A stretch of DNA of 64,000 nucleotides from Microbacterium phyllosphaerae (GCF_017876435.1 NZ_JAGIOA010000001.1:3472001-3536000); one strand, 5' to 3'; positions 49,733-59,002 are shown, counted from the first letter of the stretch. The notes: a model not told the origin generated them from the letters alone. Numbers and translations: made by a program.

Positions 49733-50570
49733 GCCCTCCGGGGAGGTCGTGGAGAACCCCGTGCTCGACGACATCGATGCGCGGCCCGGCAGCACGGCCT
49801 CCCTTCTCCGCACGATCGTCGGACTGTATCTGCGCCCGATCGGCGGCTGGATCTCGGCCGCCGATCTCGTGTCGCTCGCGGGTGACCTCGACATCCCGAC
49901 GGCGCAGGCGCGCACCGGCATCACCCGTCTCAAGCAGAAGGGTCTGCTGCTCGCCGAGCGCGGGCACGCCGTCGGCTACCGGTTGAACCCTGATGCCGTC
50001 ACCATGCTGGAACGGGGCGATCGCCGCATCTTCGAGATGAGGGAGATGACGGATGCCGACAGATGGTGCCTCATCTCGTTCTCAATCCCCGAGAGCGCGC
50101 GCAGCATCCGCCATCAACTGCGCCGCCGTCTGCAGTGGATCGGTGCGGGAGTCGTGTCGCCCGCACTGTGGATCTGCCCCGGTCATCTGCAGGACGAGGT
50201 CCTCGAGATCGTCGCCGAGCTCGACGCCCGCGCCTGGGTGACGCTGTTCCAAGCAGGCGCTCCGACGACACCGCGCACGCTGCCCGAGGCCGCCGCCGAG
50301 TGGTGGGACCTCGACTCGCTGCGCTCCGAACACCTCGCCTTCCAGCAGTCCCTGACGACGCTTCCCTCCGAACCGTTCGCCGCCTACGTGCAGCTCATCG
50401 ACAGATGGCGGGTGCTGCCGTACGTCGACCCTGGCCTGCCCCCGTCGATGCTTCCGGCCGACTGGCCGGGGCGTCGCAGCGTCGCCGAGTTCACGCGGCT
50501 GTCGACGGAACTCGCGGATGCCGCGTGGCAACATGCGCGGGACGTCACCGCGGCGGCGCGGCCGTCGTAG
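49722..50570 (+). CDS. PaaX family transcriptional regulator
   Basis: The 282-residue protein has an N-terminal winged helix (LRTIVGLYLRPIGGWISAADLVSL, then ARTGITRLKQKGLLLAE, about 28-80), the PaaX central domain (RWCLISFSIPESARSIRHQLRRRL) and a PaaX C-terminal domain ending near LPPSMLPADWPGRR. PaaX represses phenylacetate catabolism and is relieved by phenylacetyl-CoA. Here the frame overlaps kynU, so it probably governs tryptophan catabolism in response to a pathway intermediate, possibly an anthranilate or CoA derivative; that effector is inferred. Confidence 0.88.
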   Translation: MTAEPSGEVVENPVLDDIDARPGSTASLLRTIVGLYLRPIGGWISAADLVSLAGDLDIPTAQARTGITRLKQKGLLLAERGHAVGYRLNPDAVTMLERGDRRIFEMREMTDADRWCLISFSIPESARSIRHQLRRRLQWIGAGVVSPALWICPGHLQDEVLEIVAELDARAWVTLFQAGAPTTPRTLPEAAAEWWDLDSLRSEHLAFQQSLTTLPSEPFAAYVQLIDRWRVLPYVDPGLPPSMLPADWPGRRSVAEFTRLSTELADAAWQHARDVTAAARPS

Positions 50571-51546
50571 CCCTCACGACCAGTCGCGTGGGCAGGATCA
50601 CGTTCATCTCGTCGATCTCGCCGCCCGAGAGCAGCGTGAACACCATGTCGGCCGCCACCGCGCCCAGCCGCCGCATCGGCTGCTGGATCGTGGTGAGCGG
50701 CAGAGCCCGCCTGGTCGCCTCTGGCACATCGTCGAAACCGACCACCGAGAGGTCCGCGGGCACGCGCAGACCCAGCTGATGGGCCACGTCGATGACCGCG
50801 ATCGCCGAGAGATCGTTCGCGGCGAACACCGCCGTGGGGCGCGAGTCGCTGCTGAGCATCACCCTCGCGGACTCGCGCGTCGCCTCGAGCTCGTAGCGGC
50901 CGATGCCGATCAGCGAAGGGTCGAGCGGGATGCCCGCATCGGCGAGCGCACGTCGATACCCGGCGTCACGCAGCCCCGCCGACCGCAGATCGGGCCGTCC
51001 GGCGAGGAACCCGATACGCCGGTGGCCGAGTTCGATCAGATGTCTGGTGGCGGCGAGCGCGCCTCCGAAGCTGTCGGATTCGACGGTCGGCAGGTCTGCC
51101 CGGCCGGTGTGCGGATCGACGGCGACGACCGGAATCTCGGTGCCGGCGTTCACGACGGTCGGTGTCACCATGATCGCGGCGTCGATCAGTGTGCCGGAGA
51201 GCCTGCTGAGCGACCTCCGCTCCCAGCCGTCGCTCGCGCCGTGGTGCGAGCCCGCGTAGGCGAGCAGGTCGAAGCCCGTGTCGTGCATGGCCGCACCGAC
51301 ACCCTTGAGGATCTCCGCGCTGAACGGCTCGAAGTCGGCGAGGAGAACCCCGATCACCCCCGTGCGCCGCGCCCGCATGCTGCTCGCGACGAGGCTCGAC
51401 TCGTAGCCGAGCTCCTTCACGGTGTCGAGCACACGCCGCACCGTGGCGTCCGCGATCCCGTATCGTCCGTTGACCGCCTTCGAGACGGTCGACACCGAGA
51501 CTCCGGCCGCCTTCGCGACGTCGTGGATCGTGGTCCGAGCCCCCAT
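50545..51546 (-). CDS. LacI family regulator
   Basis: The 333-residue repressor has the LacI DNA-binding head TIHDVAKAAGVSVSTVSKAV (about 5-24) with hinge helix SSLVASSMRARRTG, then a ribose-binding-type effector domain (GVIGVLLADFEPFSAEIL, VGFDDVPEATRR). It faces the ABC sugar operon. A palindrome 36 bases upstream of its start and overlapping the opposing promoter is the likely operator. Start ATG at 51546 was chosen to open directly before the helix-turn-helix. The 3' end overlaps the convergent PaaX gene by 26 bases. Confidence 0.92.
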   Translation of the reverse strand: MGARTTIHDVAKAAGVSVSTVSKAVNGRYGIADATVRRVLDTVKELGYESSLVASSMRARRTGVIGVLLADFEPFSAEILKGVGAAMHDTGFDLLAYAGSHHGASDGWERRSLSRLSGTLIDAAIMVTPTVVNAGTEIPVVAVDPHTGRADLPTVESDSFGGALAATRHLIELGHRRIGFLAGRPDLRSAGLRDAGYRRALADAGIPLDPSLIGIGRYELEATRESARVMLSSDSRPTAVFAANDLSAIAVIDVAHQLGLRVPADLSVVGFDDVPEATRRALPLTTIQQPMRRLGAVAADMVFTLLSGGEIDEMNVILPTRLVVRATTAAPPR

Positions 51547-51581
51547 GAGACGCCAGCGTAGCCCCGCTCGCAGTCCCGCGG

Positions 51582-51602
51582 AAACTGTTTTCGAAAACGT
51601 TT
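51582..51602. promoter_or_regulatory. LacI-type operator upstream of the sugar ABC operon
   Basis: The central GTTTTCGAAAAC is flanked by AAACT on the left and GTTT on the right, a 21-bp palindrome with one mismatched pair and the CG centre usual for LacI sites. It abuts TTGACG (51601-51606), a possible -35 for the operon. Confidence 0.75.
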
Positions 51603-51711
51603 GACGATCGTCCCTGCCGACTGAAGACTGCATCCCACTGCGGTCTCACCCGAGCTGCCGCAGGCGACCGCAGCGACGCGGTGCGCACATCTCGATGAGG
51701 AGAACGATCAC

Positions 51712-53010
51712 ATGAACAGCAGAAGGCTCCCCCTCGCCGCAGCGGTGTCGGTGCTGGCCGTCGGAGCGCTCACGCTCTCGGGCTGCACCGGCGACACGAA
51801 CGGCGGTGGCGGCGGTGACGGCACCACCACCATGACGCTCTGGCACAACTCGACGACCGGCCCCGGAGTGGAGTTCTGGGAGAAGACGGTCGCCGACTTC
51901 GAGGCGGACAACGAGGGCGTGACGATCGAGATCCAGTCGATCCAGAACGAAGACCTCGACGGCAAGCTCCAGACCGCACTCAACTCGGGCGACGCACCCG
52001 ACATCTTCCTGCAGCGAGGCGGCGGCAAGATGGCCGCGATGGTCAAGGCCGGCCAGCTCAAAGACCTCACCGACTCGATCGCCGGTGGAGCGAAGGACGA
52101 GATCCCGGATGCCGCGTACTCGGCCAGCAGCCTCGACGGCAAGGTCTATGCCATGCCCGTGGCCGTGCTGCCGGGAGGTCTCTTCTACAGCCAGGATCTG
52201 TTCGACGAGGCGGGCATCACCGAGAACCCGACGACCCTCGACGAACTCGAGGCTGCGACCGAGTCGCTGAAGTCCGCGGGCATCGACCCCATCGCCCTCG
52301 GCGCGAAGGATGCCTGGCCCGCCGCGCACTGGTACTACTGGCTTGCTCTGCGCGAGTGCAGCTCGGACACGCTCGCCACGGCCGCGGACGAGATGGACTT
52401 CAGCGACGACTGCTGGGTGCGCGCGGGCGAGGATCTGCAGGCGTTCGCCGAGACGGAGCCGTTCAACTCCGGCTTCCTGACGACCCCCGCGCAGCAGGGC
52501 GCCGGCAGCTCGGCCGGCCTCATCGCCAACCACAAGGCCGCCATGGAGCTGATGGGCGCGTGGAACCCCGGCGTCATCGGCTCGCTCACCCCCGACCAGA
52601 AGCCGCTGGCCGACCTCAGCTGGTTCCCGTTCCCCGAGGTCGACGGCGGCGACGGCGAACCCGGGTCCATGATGGGCGGCGTCGACGGCTACTCGTGCTC
52701 GGTCGATGCGCCCGACGCCTGCGTCGACTTCCTGAACTATCTCGGCACGTCCGCGGTGCAGACCGAGTACTACAAGGCGTTCAACGCCCCGCCGGTCAAC
52801 ACCGTCGCACAGGAGGCCGTCACGGAGCCGTACCTGCAGGACATCCTCGCCGCGTACAACGACGCACCGTACGCGACCCAGTGGCTCGACACGGTCTACG
52901 GGCAGAACGTCGGCAACGCTCTCAACGTCGCGGTCGTCGACCTGCTCGCCGGCAACAGCTCTGCGAAGGATCTCGTCAAGGCTGTGCAGGATGCCGCAGC
53001 GAAAGCGTGA
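51712..53010 (+). CDS. ABC transporter sugar-binding lipoprotein (family 1)
   Basis: The 432-residue lipoprotein has a signal peptide with lipobox LSGC at about residue 25, a Gly-rich linker, then a carbohydrate-binding fold: MTLWHNSTTGPGVEFW, GDAPDIFLQRGGGKMAAM, MPVAVLPGGLFYSQDLFDEAGI, AMELMGAWNPGVIG. Oligosaccharide-binding proteins of this group deliver sugars to two MalFG-like permeases, which follow directly. No ATPase gene is in the operon, so a shared MsiK/UgpC-type ATPase elsewhere is expected. Confidence 0.92.
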   Translation: MNSRRLPLAAAVSVLAVGALTLSGCTGDTNGGGGGDGTTTMTLWHNSTTGPGVEFWEKTVADFEADNEGVTIEIQSIQNEDLDGKLQTALNSGDAPDIFLQRGGGKMAAMVKAGQLKDLTDSIAGGAKDEIPDAAYSASSLDGKVYAMPVAVLPGGLFYSQDLFDEAGITENPTTLDELEAATESLKSAGIDPIALGAKDAWPAAHWYYWLALRECSSDTLATAADEMDFSDDCWVRAGEDLQAFAETEPFNSGFLTTPAQQGAGSSAGLIANHKAAMELMGAWNPGVIGSLTPDQKPLADLSWFPFPEVDGGDGEPGSMMGGVDGYSCSVDAPDACVDFLNYLGTSAVQTEYYKAFNAPPVNTVAQEAVTEPYLQDILAAYNDAPYATQWLDTVYGQNVGNALNVAVVDLLAGNSSAKDLVKAVQDAAAKA

Positions 53011-53980
53011 GAAGGGCGCCCGGCTGGAAGTGATCCTTCTGGCCGGGCCCGCCCTGCTCGTCTTCCTCGCCTTCGTCATCTTCCCGGTGCTGATGGCGGC
53101 GTACTACGGCTTCTTCAGCTGGCAGGGGTACGGCCCTCCCACCGAGTTCGTCGGACTGAAGAACTACCTGACGATCCTCCAGGATCCCCTGTTCCACGAC
53201 GCGCTCGCGCACAACGGCTTCATCCTGGTCTTCTCCCTCGTGCTGCAGGGACCGATCGCCGTCCTGCTGGCGCTGCTGCTGAACAGGAGGATGCGGGGAC
53301 AGTCGCTCATCCGGGTGCTGATCTTCGTCCCCTACGTGATCTCCGAGGTCGTCGTGGGCACCGGGTGGAGTCTGATGCTCCAGACCAACGGCGCGCTCAA
53401 CGCAATGCTCACGAACATGGGACTCGGATTCCTCGCGACCGACTGGCTGTCGGATCCGGGCATCGCGATCTGGACGCTGATGGCGATCATCACGTGGAAG
53501 TACATCGGCTTCGCCGTCATCCTCTTCCTCGCGGGCCTGCAGGGCATTCCCGAGGAGCTGCACGAGGCGGCGGCGATCGACGGCGCGTCGTACTGGCAGA
53601 TCCAGTGGCGCATCACGCTGCCCCTGCTCGCACCGACGCTGCGCATCTGGGCATTCCTGTCGATCATCGGCTCGCTGCAGCTGTTCGATCTCGTCTACAT
53701 CATCTGGGGTCAGTACATCGCGTCCACCGCGGGCACCTCGACCATGGCGACGTACATGGTCTCGGAGGGGCGCAACGCCGGCAACTACGGCTACGGAAAC
53801 GCGGTCGCCGTCGTGCTCTTCCTGATCTCGCTCGTGGTCGCGCTGATCTACCAGCGCGCCGTGCTGCGCCGAGACACCGACGGCGCGCTCACCGGTGCCC
53901 CGACATCACGCAAGAGGTCACGGCATCCGGTCGACCCGCAGCCGACCACACCCGAACTCGAGAAGGAGCTGGTCCGATGA
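52991..53980 (+). CDS. sugar ABC transporter permease (MalF type)
   Basis: The 329-residue protein has six membrane segments and the EAA coupling loop EELHEAAAIDGASYWQIQWR (about 195-215). The N-terminal segment LLAGPALLVFLAFVIFPVLM and GLKNYLTILQDPLF are typical of MalF-like permeases for oligosaccharides. The gene overlaps the binding-protein frame by 20 bases and the next permease as ATGA. The C-terminal tail is unusually long and polar. Confidence 0.92.
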   Translation: MPQRKREKGARLEVILLAGPALLVFLAFVIFPVLMAAYYGFFSWQGYGPPTEFVGLKNYLTILQDPLFHDALAHNGFILVFSLVLQGPIAVLLALLLNRRMRGQSLIRVLIFVPYVISEVVVGTGWSLMLQTNGALNAMLTNMGLGFLATDWLSDPGIAIWTLMAIITWKYIGFAVILFLAGLQGIPEELHEAAAIDGASYWQIQWRITLPLLAPTLRIWAFLSIIGSLQLFDLVYIIWGQYIASTAGTSTMATYMVSEGRNAGNYGYGNAVAVVLFLISLVVALIYQRAVLRRDTDGALTGAPTSRKRSRHPVDPQPTTPELEKELVR

Positions 53981-54867
53981 CCGCCACCTCGGTACTCGTC
54001 ACCCAGCGGCCCGGCCGCTCGGGCCGCTCAGGCCGCACCGCGAAGGCTCGGCTGCCGTGGGCCAACCCCGCCGTGTACTTCGTCGCGCTGATCGCCATCG
54101 GCCTGATGCTGGCGCCGATCGCGTACATCATCACCGGCGGATTCCGCACGAACGCCCAGATCACGACGGATCCGGCGGGGCTCCCCCAGCCGTGGGTGGT
54201 GTCGAACTATATCGACGTGCTCACCGGCGACGTGTTCTGGCGCCTGGTGGGCAACTCGACGATCGTCGCCCTCGCGACGACCGTCGGCACGGTCGCCCTC
54301 GGACTCATGGCCGCGTATGTGCTGGCTCGTTATCGGTTCGCGGGACGCGGGGTGCTCTACGCGTTCTTCGCCGCCGGACTGATGTTCCCGCTGACCGTCG
54401 CGATCACCCCGCTCTACATCGTGGTGCGCAGCCTCGGACTCATGAACTCGCTCGGCGGCGTCATCCTGCCGCAGATCGCGTTCGCCCTGCCGACCACGAT
54501 CATCATCCTCGTGCCGTTCCTGCGGGCGATCCCCGACGAGATCCAGGAGGCCTCGTTCATCGACGGATGCAGTCGCCTCGGATTCTTCTGGCGGATGGTG
54601 CTGCCGCTCTCCCTGCCGGGCGTCATCACGACCGGCATCCTGGCCTTCATCGGCAGCTGGAACGGCTATCTGCTTCCGCTGTTCATCCTCAACGACCAGG
54701 CGGCGTTCACCCTGCCGCTCGGGGTGCAGTCGTTCGCCTCGCAGTACTCGGTCGACACAGCGAAGGTGCTGGCCTTCACCTCGCTGTCGATGATCCCCGC
54801 GCTGATCTTCTTCAGCCTGTTCGAGCGGCGCATCGTCGGAGGGCTCACCGGTGCTGTCAAGGGCTGA
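53977..54867 (+). CDS. sugar ABC transporter permease (MalG type)
   Basis: The 296-residue protein has six membrane segments; PIAYIITGGFRTNAQI near the start and EAA loop DEIQEASFIDGCSRLGFFWR (about 187-206) define the MalG partner. The N-terminus has an Arg/Ser/Gly-rich cytoplasmic stretch. It pairs with the upstream MalF-type permease. The glycosidase gene starts 53 bases downstream. Confidence 0.92.
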   Translation: MTATSVLVTQRPGRSGRSGRTAKARLPWANPAVYFVALIAIGLMLAPIAYIITGGFRTNAQITTDPAGLPQPWVVSNYIDVLTGDVFWRLVGNSTIVALATTVGTVALGLMAAYVLARYRFAGRGVLYAFFAAGLMFPLTVAITPLYIVVRSLGLMNSLGGVILPQIAFALPTTIIILVPFLRAIPDEIQEASFIDGCSRLGFFWRMVLPLSLPGVITTGILAFIGSWNGYLLPLFILNDQAAFTLPLGVQSFASQYSVDTAKVLAFTSLSMIPALIFFSLFERRIVGGLTGAVKG

Positions 54868-54919
54868 GCCGGTCGCACCCGCGACGCCCCCGGCCGAAGA
54901 GATCGAGAAGGAGAACACG

Positions 54920-57220
54920 ATGCCGCAGTCCCCCGGCTCCCCCACCCGCTCGCCCCGCGTCGAGGGGCTCCTCGCCCGGATGACCCTGGAAGAGAAGCAG
55001 GCACAGCTCGTCGGCTACTGGATCGACCAGGGCGTCGAGGTCGTCGCGCCGATGTCAGGAGAGAAGAAGAGCTCCACGCGCTACGAGGATGCGTCGGCGA
55101 ACGGCATCGGCCACCTCACCCGCGTCTACGGCACCAGGCCCGTCGACCCGGTCGAGCGGGCGGCATGGCTGTGGGCCGAACAGCGCCGACTGCAGCAGCA
55201 GACACGACTGGGCATCCCGGCGCTCGTGCACGAGGAGTGCCTGACCGGTCTCGCCGCGTGGAAGGCCGCGACCTTCCCGACCCCCCTCGCCTGGGGCGCC
55301 TCGTTCGACCCCGCGCTGGTCGAGGAGGTCGGGGCGGCGGTCGGTTCGTCGATGCGGGCTCTCGGCATCCATCAGGGGCTCGCACCCGTGCTCGACGTCA
55401 TCCGGGATCCCCGCTGGGGACGGGTCGACGAGTGCATCGCCGAGGACCCGCTGGTCGTCGGCACCGTCGGCACCGCCTACGTGCGCGGGCTGCAGTCCGA
55501 GGGCGTGCACGCGACGCTGAAACACTTCGTCGGATACTCCGCATCGCGAGCCGGACGCAACCATGCTCCGGTGAGTGCCGGACAGCGCGAGATCGAGGAC
55601 GTGCTTCTGCCGCCGTTCGAGATGGCGGTGCGCGAAGGCGGCGCACGCAGCGTGATGAACTCCTATTCCGACATCGACGGGCTGCCGCTCGCCGCGGACC
55701 CGCGCTATCTCACCGGCATCCTGCGCGAACGCTGGGGTTTCGACGGCGTCGTCGTCTCGGACTACTTCTCGGTCGACTTCCTGCACAGCATGCAGCGGGT
55801 CGCCGCCGATTCCGCCGATGCCGCGCGTCTCGCGATCACGGCGGGGATCGATGTGGAACTGCCCTCCCCCGATGCGTTCGAGACGCTCGCCGCGCAGGTG
55901 CGCGACGGACGACTGGCGCCCGAGGTCCTGGATCAGGCGGTTCGCCGGGTGCTCGGGCAGAAGGAGTCGCTCGGACTGCTGGATGCCGATTTCAGCACGC
56001 CGCCGACCGCGATCGACCTCGACCCGGCCGAGCACCGCGCGCTCGCCCGACGGCTCGCTGAGGAATCCGTCGTGCTGCTGAGCAACGACGGAGCGCTTCC
56101 GCTCGACACGGCCACCGCGTCGCGCATCGCGGTGATCGGCCCCAACGCCGACAGCGCCGAGGCGCTGATGGGCTGCTACTCGTTCGTCAACCACGTGCTC
56201 GCCACTCACCCGGGCACCCCCGCGGGTATCGAGCTGCCCACCGTCGTCGACGCGCTGCGCGCCGAGTTCCCCCGCGCCGAGTTCACGACCACGGCCGGGT
56301 GCGATGTCGAGGGCACCGACCGCTCAGCCCTCCCCGTCGCGGTCGAGGCGGCGGCGCAGGCGGACGTCGCGATCGTCGTGGTCGGCGACCGTGCCGGTCT
56401 GTTCGGACGCGGCACGGTCGGAGAGGGCAACGACGTGGAAGACCTGGAGCTCCCCGGCATCCAGCGCGAGCTCGTCGAGGCGGTCGTCGCGACCGGCACC
56501 CCGGTGATCCTGATCACGATGACGGGGCGCCCCTATGTGCTCGACTGGGCGCTGCCACCGCGCGCAGGTGCGGCAGGCACGACGACCGGGTTGGGAGTGG
56601 TGGATGCCGCCGGCGCCGCGACTCCATCTCCCGCTGCCCTCCCCGCAGCCGTGCTGCAGACGTTCTTCCCGGGAGAGGAGGGCGCGCCTGCCCTCGCCGG
56701 GTTGCTGAGTGGCCGCGTCGCTCCGTCGGGGCGGCTCCCGGTGTCACTGCCGCGATCGGCCGGTGCGCAGCCGTACTCGTATCTGCACCCGGTGCTCGGC
56801 GGACGCACCGATGTGACGAGTGCCGACCCGACTCCGACTCGGCCGTTCGGATTCGGGCTCAGCTACACGACGTTCACGCACGACGATCTCACGGTGCCCG
56901 CGACCGTCGCCGCGGGAGAGGCCTTCCGCGCGATCGTGCGGGTGCGCAACACGGGCCGCGTCGAGGCGACCGATGTCGTGCAGCTCTACGCCAACGACGA
57001 GGTCGCGAGCGTGACCCGCCCGGTCGCCCAGCTGGTGGACTTCCGACGGGTCACGCTCGCCCCGGGCGCCGAGGCCGTGGTCGAGTTCGACGTGCCGATC
57101 GATCGGCTCGCCTTCACCGGCCTCGACGGCGTGAAGCGCGTCGAGGCCGGGACGATCCGCCTCTGGGTCGGCGGGGCCTGCGACGACGAAGAGACGGTGG
57201 CTCGGCTCGAGATCGTGTGA
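54920..57220 (+). CDS. glycoside hydrolase family 3 exo-glycosidase
   Basis: The 766-residue enzyme has an N-terminal TIM barrel with the substrate-binding KHFVGYSASRAGRNHAP and catalytic nucleophile Asp in GFDGVVVSDYFSVD (about residue 285), an alpha/beta sandwich domain (about 375-600) and a C-terminal fibronectin III-like domain beginning around 655. No signal peptide is present, so it acts on oligosaccharides brought in by the adjacent ABC system. GH3 enzymes are mostly beta-glucosidases or beta-xylosidases; which applies is not clear. ATG at 54920 is preceded by AGAAGGAGAA. A Gly/Ala/Thr-rich insert near residue 553-575 is atypical. Confidence 0.9.
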   Translation: MPQSPGSPTRSPRVEGLLARMTLEEKQAQLVGYWIDQGVEVVAPMSGEKKSSTRYEDASANGIGHLTRVYGTRPVDPVERAAWLWAEQRRLQQQTRLGIPALVHEECLTGLAAWKAATFPTPLAWGASFDPALVEEVGAAVGSSMRALGIHQGLAPVLDVIRDPRWGRVDECIAEDPLVVGTVGTAYVRGLQSEGVHATLKHFVGYSASRAGRNHAPVSAGQREIEDVLLPPFEMAVREGGARSVMNSYSDIDGLPLAADPRYLTGILRERWGFDGVVVSDYFSVDFLHSMQRVAADSADAARLAITAGIDVELPSPDAFETLAAQVRDGRLAPEVLDQAVRRVLGQKESLGLLDADFSTPPTAIDLDPAEHRALARRLAEESVVLLSNDGALPLDTATASRIAVIGPNADSAEALMGCYSFVNHVLATHPGTPAGIELPTVVDALRAEFPRAEFTTTAGCDVEGTDRSALPVAVEAAAQADVAIVVVGDRAGLFGRGTVGEGNDVEDLELPGIQRELVEAVVATGTPVILITMTGRPYVLDWALPPRAGAAGTTTGLGVVDAAGAATPSPAALPAAVLQTFFPGEEGAPALAGLLSGRVAPSGRLPVSLPRSAGAQPYSYLHPVLGGRTDVTSADPTPTRPFGFGLSYTTFTHDDLTVPATVAAGEAFRAIVRVRNTGRVEATDVVQLYANDEVASVTRPVAQLVDFRRVTLAPGAEAVVEFDVPIDRLAFTGLDGVKRVEAGTIRLWVGGACDDEETVARLEIV

Positions 57221-57226
57221 GGCGGA

Positions 57227-57712
57227 TCAGCCCTTCACCGCGGCGATGAATGCGGCGACGTGCTCCTGCAGCCTGACGATCCGCATCTCCCGCGCGAGCT
57301 CGCGGTCGTACCCGTCGTAGGCGAGGGGCGGCAGCACCCGCGCGTTCTTCGAGCATCCGAACTCGGTGCAGACGAGGGTGCCGATGGTGTCGCCCTTGCG
57401 GCCGGCGGGCCCCGCCTTGCGGGCGACGTAGAGCTGCACGTCGTTGCGCAGTGTCACGTCCTCGCACCAGGAGCACTGGGCTCGGGCGATGACGCGCTGC
57501 TCGGCGCGCTGCAGGATCACGCCGGTGACCACGTCGTCGATCCACGCGACGACGTACGAGCGACGAGGGAGCTTGGGGTCGACCCAGCCCAGGTAGTCGA
57601 GCTTGTCGAACTCGAGCTCGGCGAAGCCGGGCGGCAGGGTGAGGTCGGAGACCTCTTTGCGGGAGGCGTTGAGGAAGGAGGCGCGAAGGGTGCGCTCGTC
57701 GATGGGACGCAT
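57227..57712 (-). CDS. FBP domain protein (EF-G-binding treble-clef zinc finger)
   Basis: The 161-residue cytoplasmic protein has zinc ligands in CSWCED (about residue 80) and CTEFGCSKN (about 115), the treble-clef arrangement of the FBP C-terminal domain (PF16571). Proteins with this domain, such as FusB, bind elongation factor G and free it from stalled ribosomes; actinobacterial single-domain forms are less studied. Convergent with the GH3 gene, six bases apart. Confidence 0.85.
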   Translation of the reverse strand: MRPIDERTLRASFLNASRKEVSDLTLPPGFAELEFDKLDYLGWVDPKLPRRSYVVAWIDDVVTGVILQRAEQRVIARAQCSWCEDVTLRNDVQLYVARKAGPAGRKGDTIGTLVCTEFGCSKNARVLPPLAYDGYDRELAREMRIVRLQEHVAAFIAAVKG

Positions 57713-58024
57713 GAGAGAGGTGCTTTCGTGAAGGCCGCGGAGCGCGACAGAAGGAGACGAGAGGGAGCATCCGCACGGGATGCCGGGTACGACGTGGCCC
57801 CGGGGACGGGATGTTCCGCCTCCGGCCGATCGTCAGCCTCTGCCTGCGGCGCGGAAAGCGCCTGCGGCTCCGTTCTGCGCTCGATCCGGCATCCGGAGAG
57901 CGCTCATCGACAACAGCACCCGGCGAGTCTACGCCCGTTTGTTTCACACCGTGTCGGCCCGGGTTCCCTCTGCCGCGGGGCCGACCTACTCTTGCCGGAA
58001 CGTCCGCTCATGAAGGAGACCACC
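57713..58024. other. 312-base divergent intergenic region
   Basis: On the minus strand TAGACT (57926-57931) lies six bases before a GTG at 57919 that opens a 28-codon frame (MLLSMSALRMPDRAQNG...) ending at 57833. This is the leaderless spacing seen before many genes here, so it could be a small gene or an upstream frame for the FBP transcript. On the plus strand TACTCT near 57987 may be the -10 for the 115-residue protein. No other feature stands out. Confidence 0.4.
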
Positions 58025-58372
58025 GTGTCCACGCCGCTGAACCACCTTTCGCCCCCCTCGGTGCGTGAGCGTTCTGCGTGCATGTGCCGGCACGGCTTCG
58101 CGTGCTCCTCGTTCGCGGCGGGTCATGCCCTGCACCTGATCCAGGCGCGCATCGCCTCTGCGACTCCTTCTGAGTGGATCGACGCGATCGTCGAGCACGC
58201 AGACGCGACGACGGGCGACCTGGTCGTTCGCACGCTCGACGGGGCTGCCCACGTGCTGTGGAACGGCGCAGGCGCAGCGCTCGAGGCGCCGGCGGGCACG
58301 CCGATCGCCCTGCACGTGCGCTACGGCGTGCTGGCCGTGGGCCGCACGCAGTTCAACGTCGCGCTCTCCTGA
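58025..58372 (+). CDS. conserved small protein of unknown function
   Basis: The 115-residue protein has a Cys cluster ERSACMCRHGFACSSF near residue 20, a short helix region, and an SH3-like beta part (GDLVVRTLDGAAHVLWNGAG, HVRYGVLAVGRTQFNVALS). The GTG at 58025 was chosen because AAGGAG lies six bases before it; an ATG at 58010 is possible. The three Cys and one His could bind a metal. No family recognised. Confidence 0.6.
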   Translation: MSTPLNHLSPPSVRERSACMCRHGFACSSFAAGHALHLIQARIASATPSEWIDAIVEHADATTGDLVVRTLDGAAHVLWNGAGAALEAPAGTPIALHVRYGVLAVGRTQFNVALS

Positions 58373-58396
58373 TCGCGACGGGTGATGCGAGGCTGC

Positions 58397-58798
58397 TCAG
58401 GCAGCCGCCATCATCATGTTCTTGACGGCCATGCACGCGTCCATGCAGGCCTGGCACGCCTGAGCGCACATCTTGCAGACCTCGCTGCTGTCGGCGTGCT
58501 GCATGCACTCGTCCATGCACGTCTGGCACATCGCGATGCAGGCGTCGAGCATCGCCATCATCGACGCGGGGGTCATGCCCTGCATCCGCATCATCGAGCG
58601 CATCATGGTGTTGCACATGTCGGCGCAGTTCATGCACGCCGGCGAGCAGTCCATCATCTGGGTCGAGCACACGGTGCATGCCTGCTCGCAGGCCGAACAC
58701 GCGTCCATGCACGCCTGCATGACGGACATGTCCATCATGGCCATGTCGGGCATCGACATCATGTTCGAGCGCATCGCGCCCATCATCATCGAATCCAT
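58397..58798 (-). CDS. Cys-rich four-helix bundle copper-binding protein (DUF326/Csp-like)
   Basis: The 133-residue protein has a Met-rich N-terminus (MDSMMMGAMRSNMMSMPDMA) and at least twelve Cys in CxxxC-type helical spacing (ACMDACSACEQACTVC, CSPACMNCADMCN, CIAMCQTCMDEC, VCKMCAQACQACMDAC). Csp proteins store many Cu(I) ions inside a tetramer of four-helix bundles. No signal peptide, so a cytosolic form. ATG at 58798 follows GGAGGCGG; the longer frame upstream was rejected. Confidence 0.88.
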   Translation of the reverse strand: MDSMMMGAMRSNMMSMPDMAMMDMSVMQACMDACSACEQACTVCSTQMMDCSPACMNCADMCNTMMRSMMRMQGMTPASMMAMLDACIAMCQTCMDECMQHADSSEVCKMCAQACQACMDACMAVKNMMMAAA

Positions 58799-59002
58799 CT
58801 CGTACCGCCTCCGTCGTCGGCCGCAGCCGAGGTGAGAGCGGGCAGGACCACCCGCCTGAGGCCAGGCTAGCCCTCGCGGTGGCCTGCGTCGATGACGGAT
58901 TCCGTCTGTCACGCGCGGTCGTCGTTGTCAATCCCGTGTGCAGGATTCCGGGCCCGTGCGACGGTGGTGATCCATTGACCGACGGATGAGAGGACGAAGC
59001 CC

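Noticed and set aside
57114..57947. 277-codon minus-strand frame over the FBP gene and upstream gap
   Set aside because: Arg-rich shadow; the FBP frame has zinc-finger motifs and the correct length.
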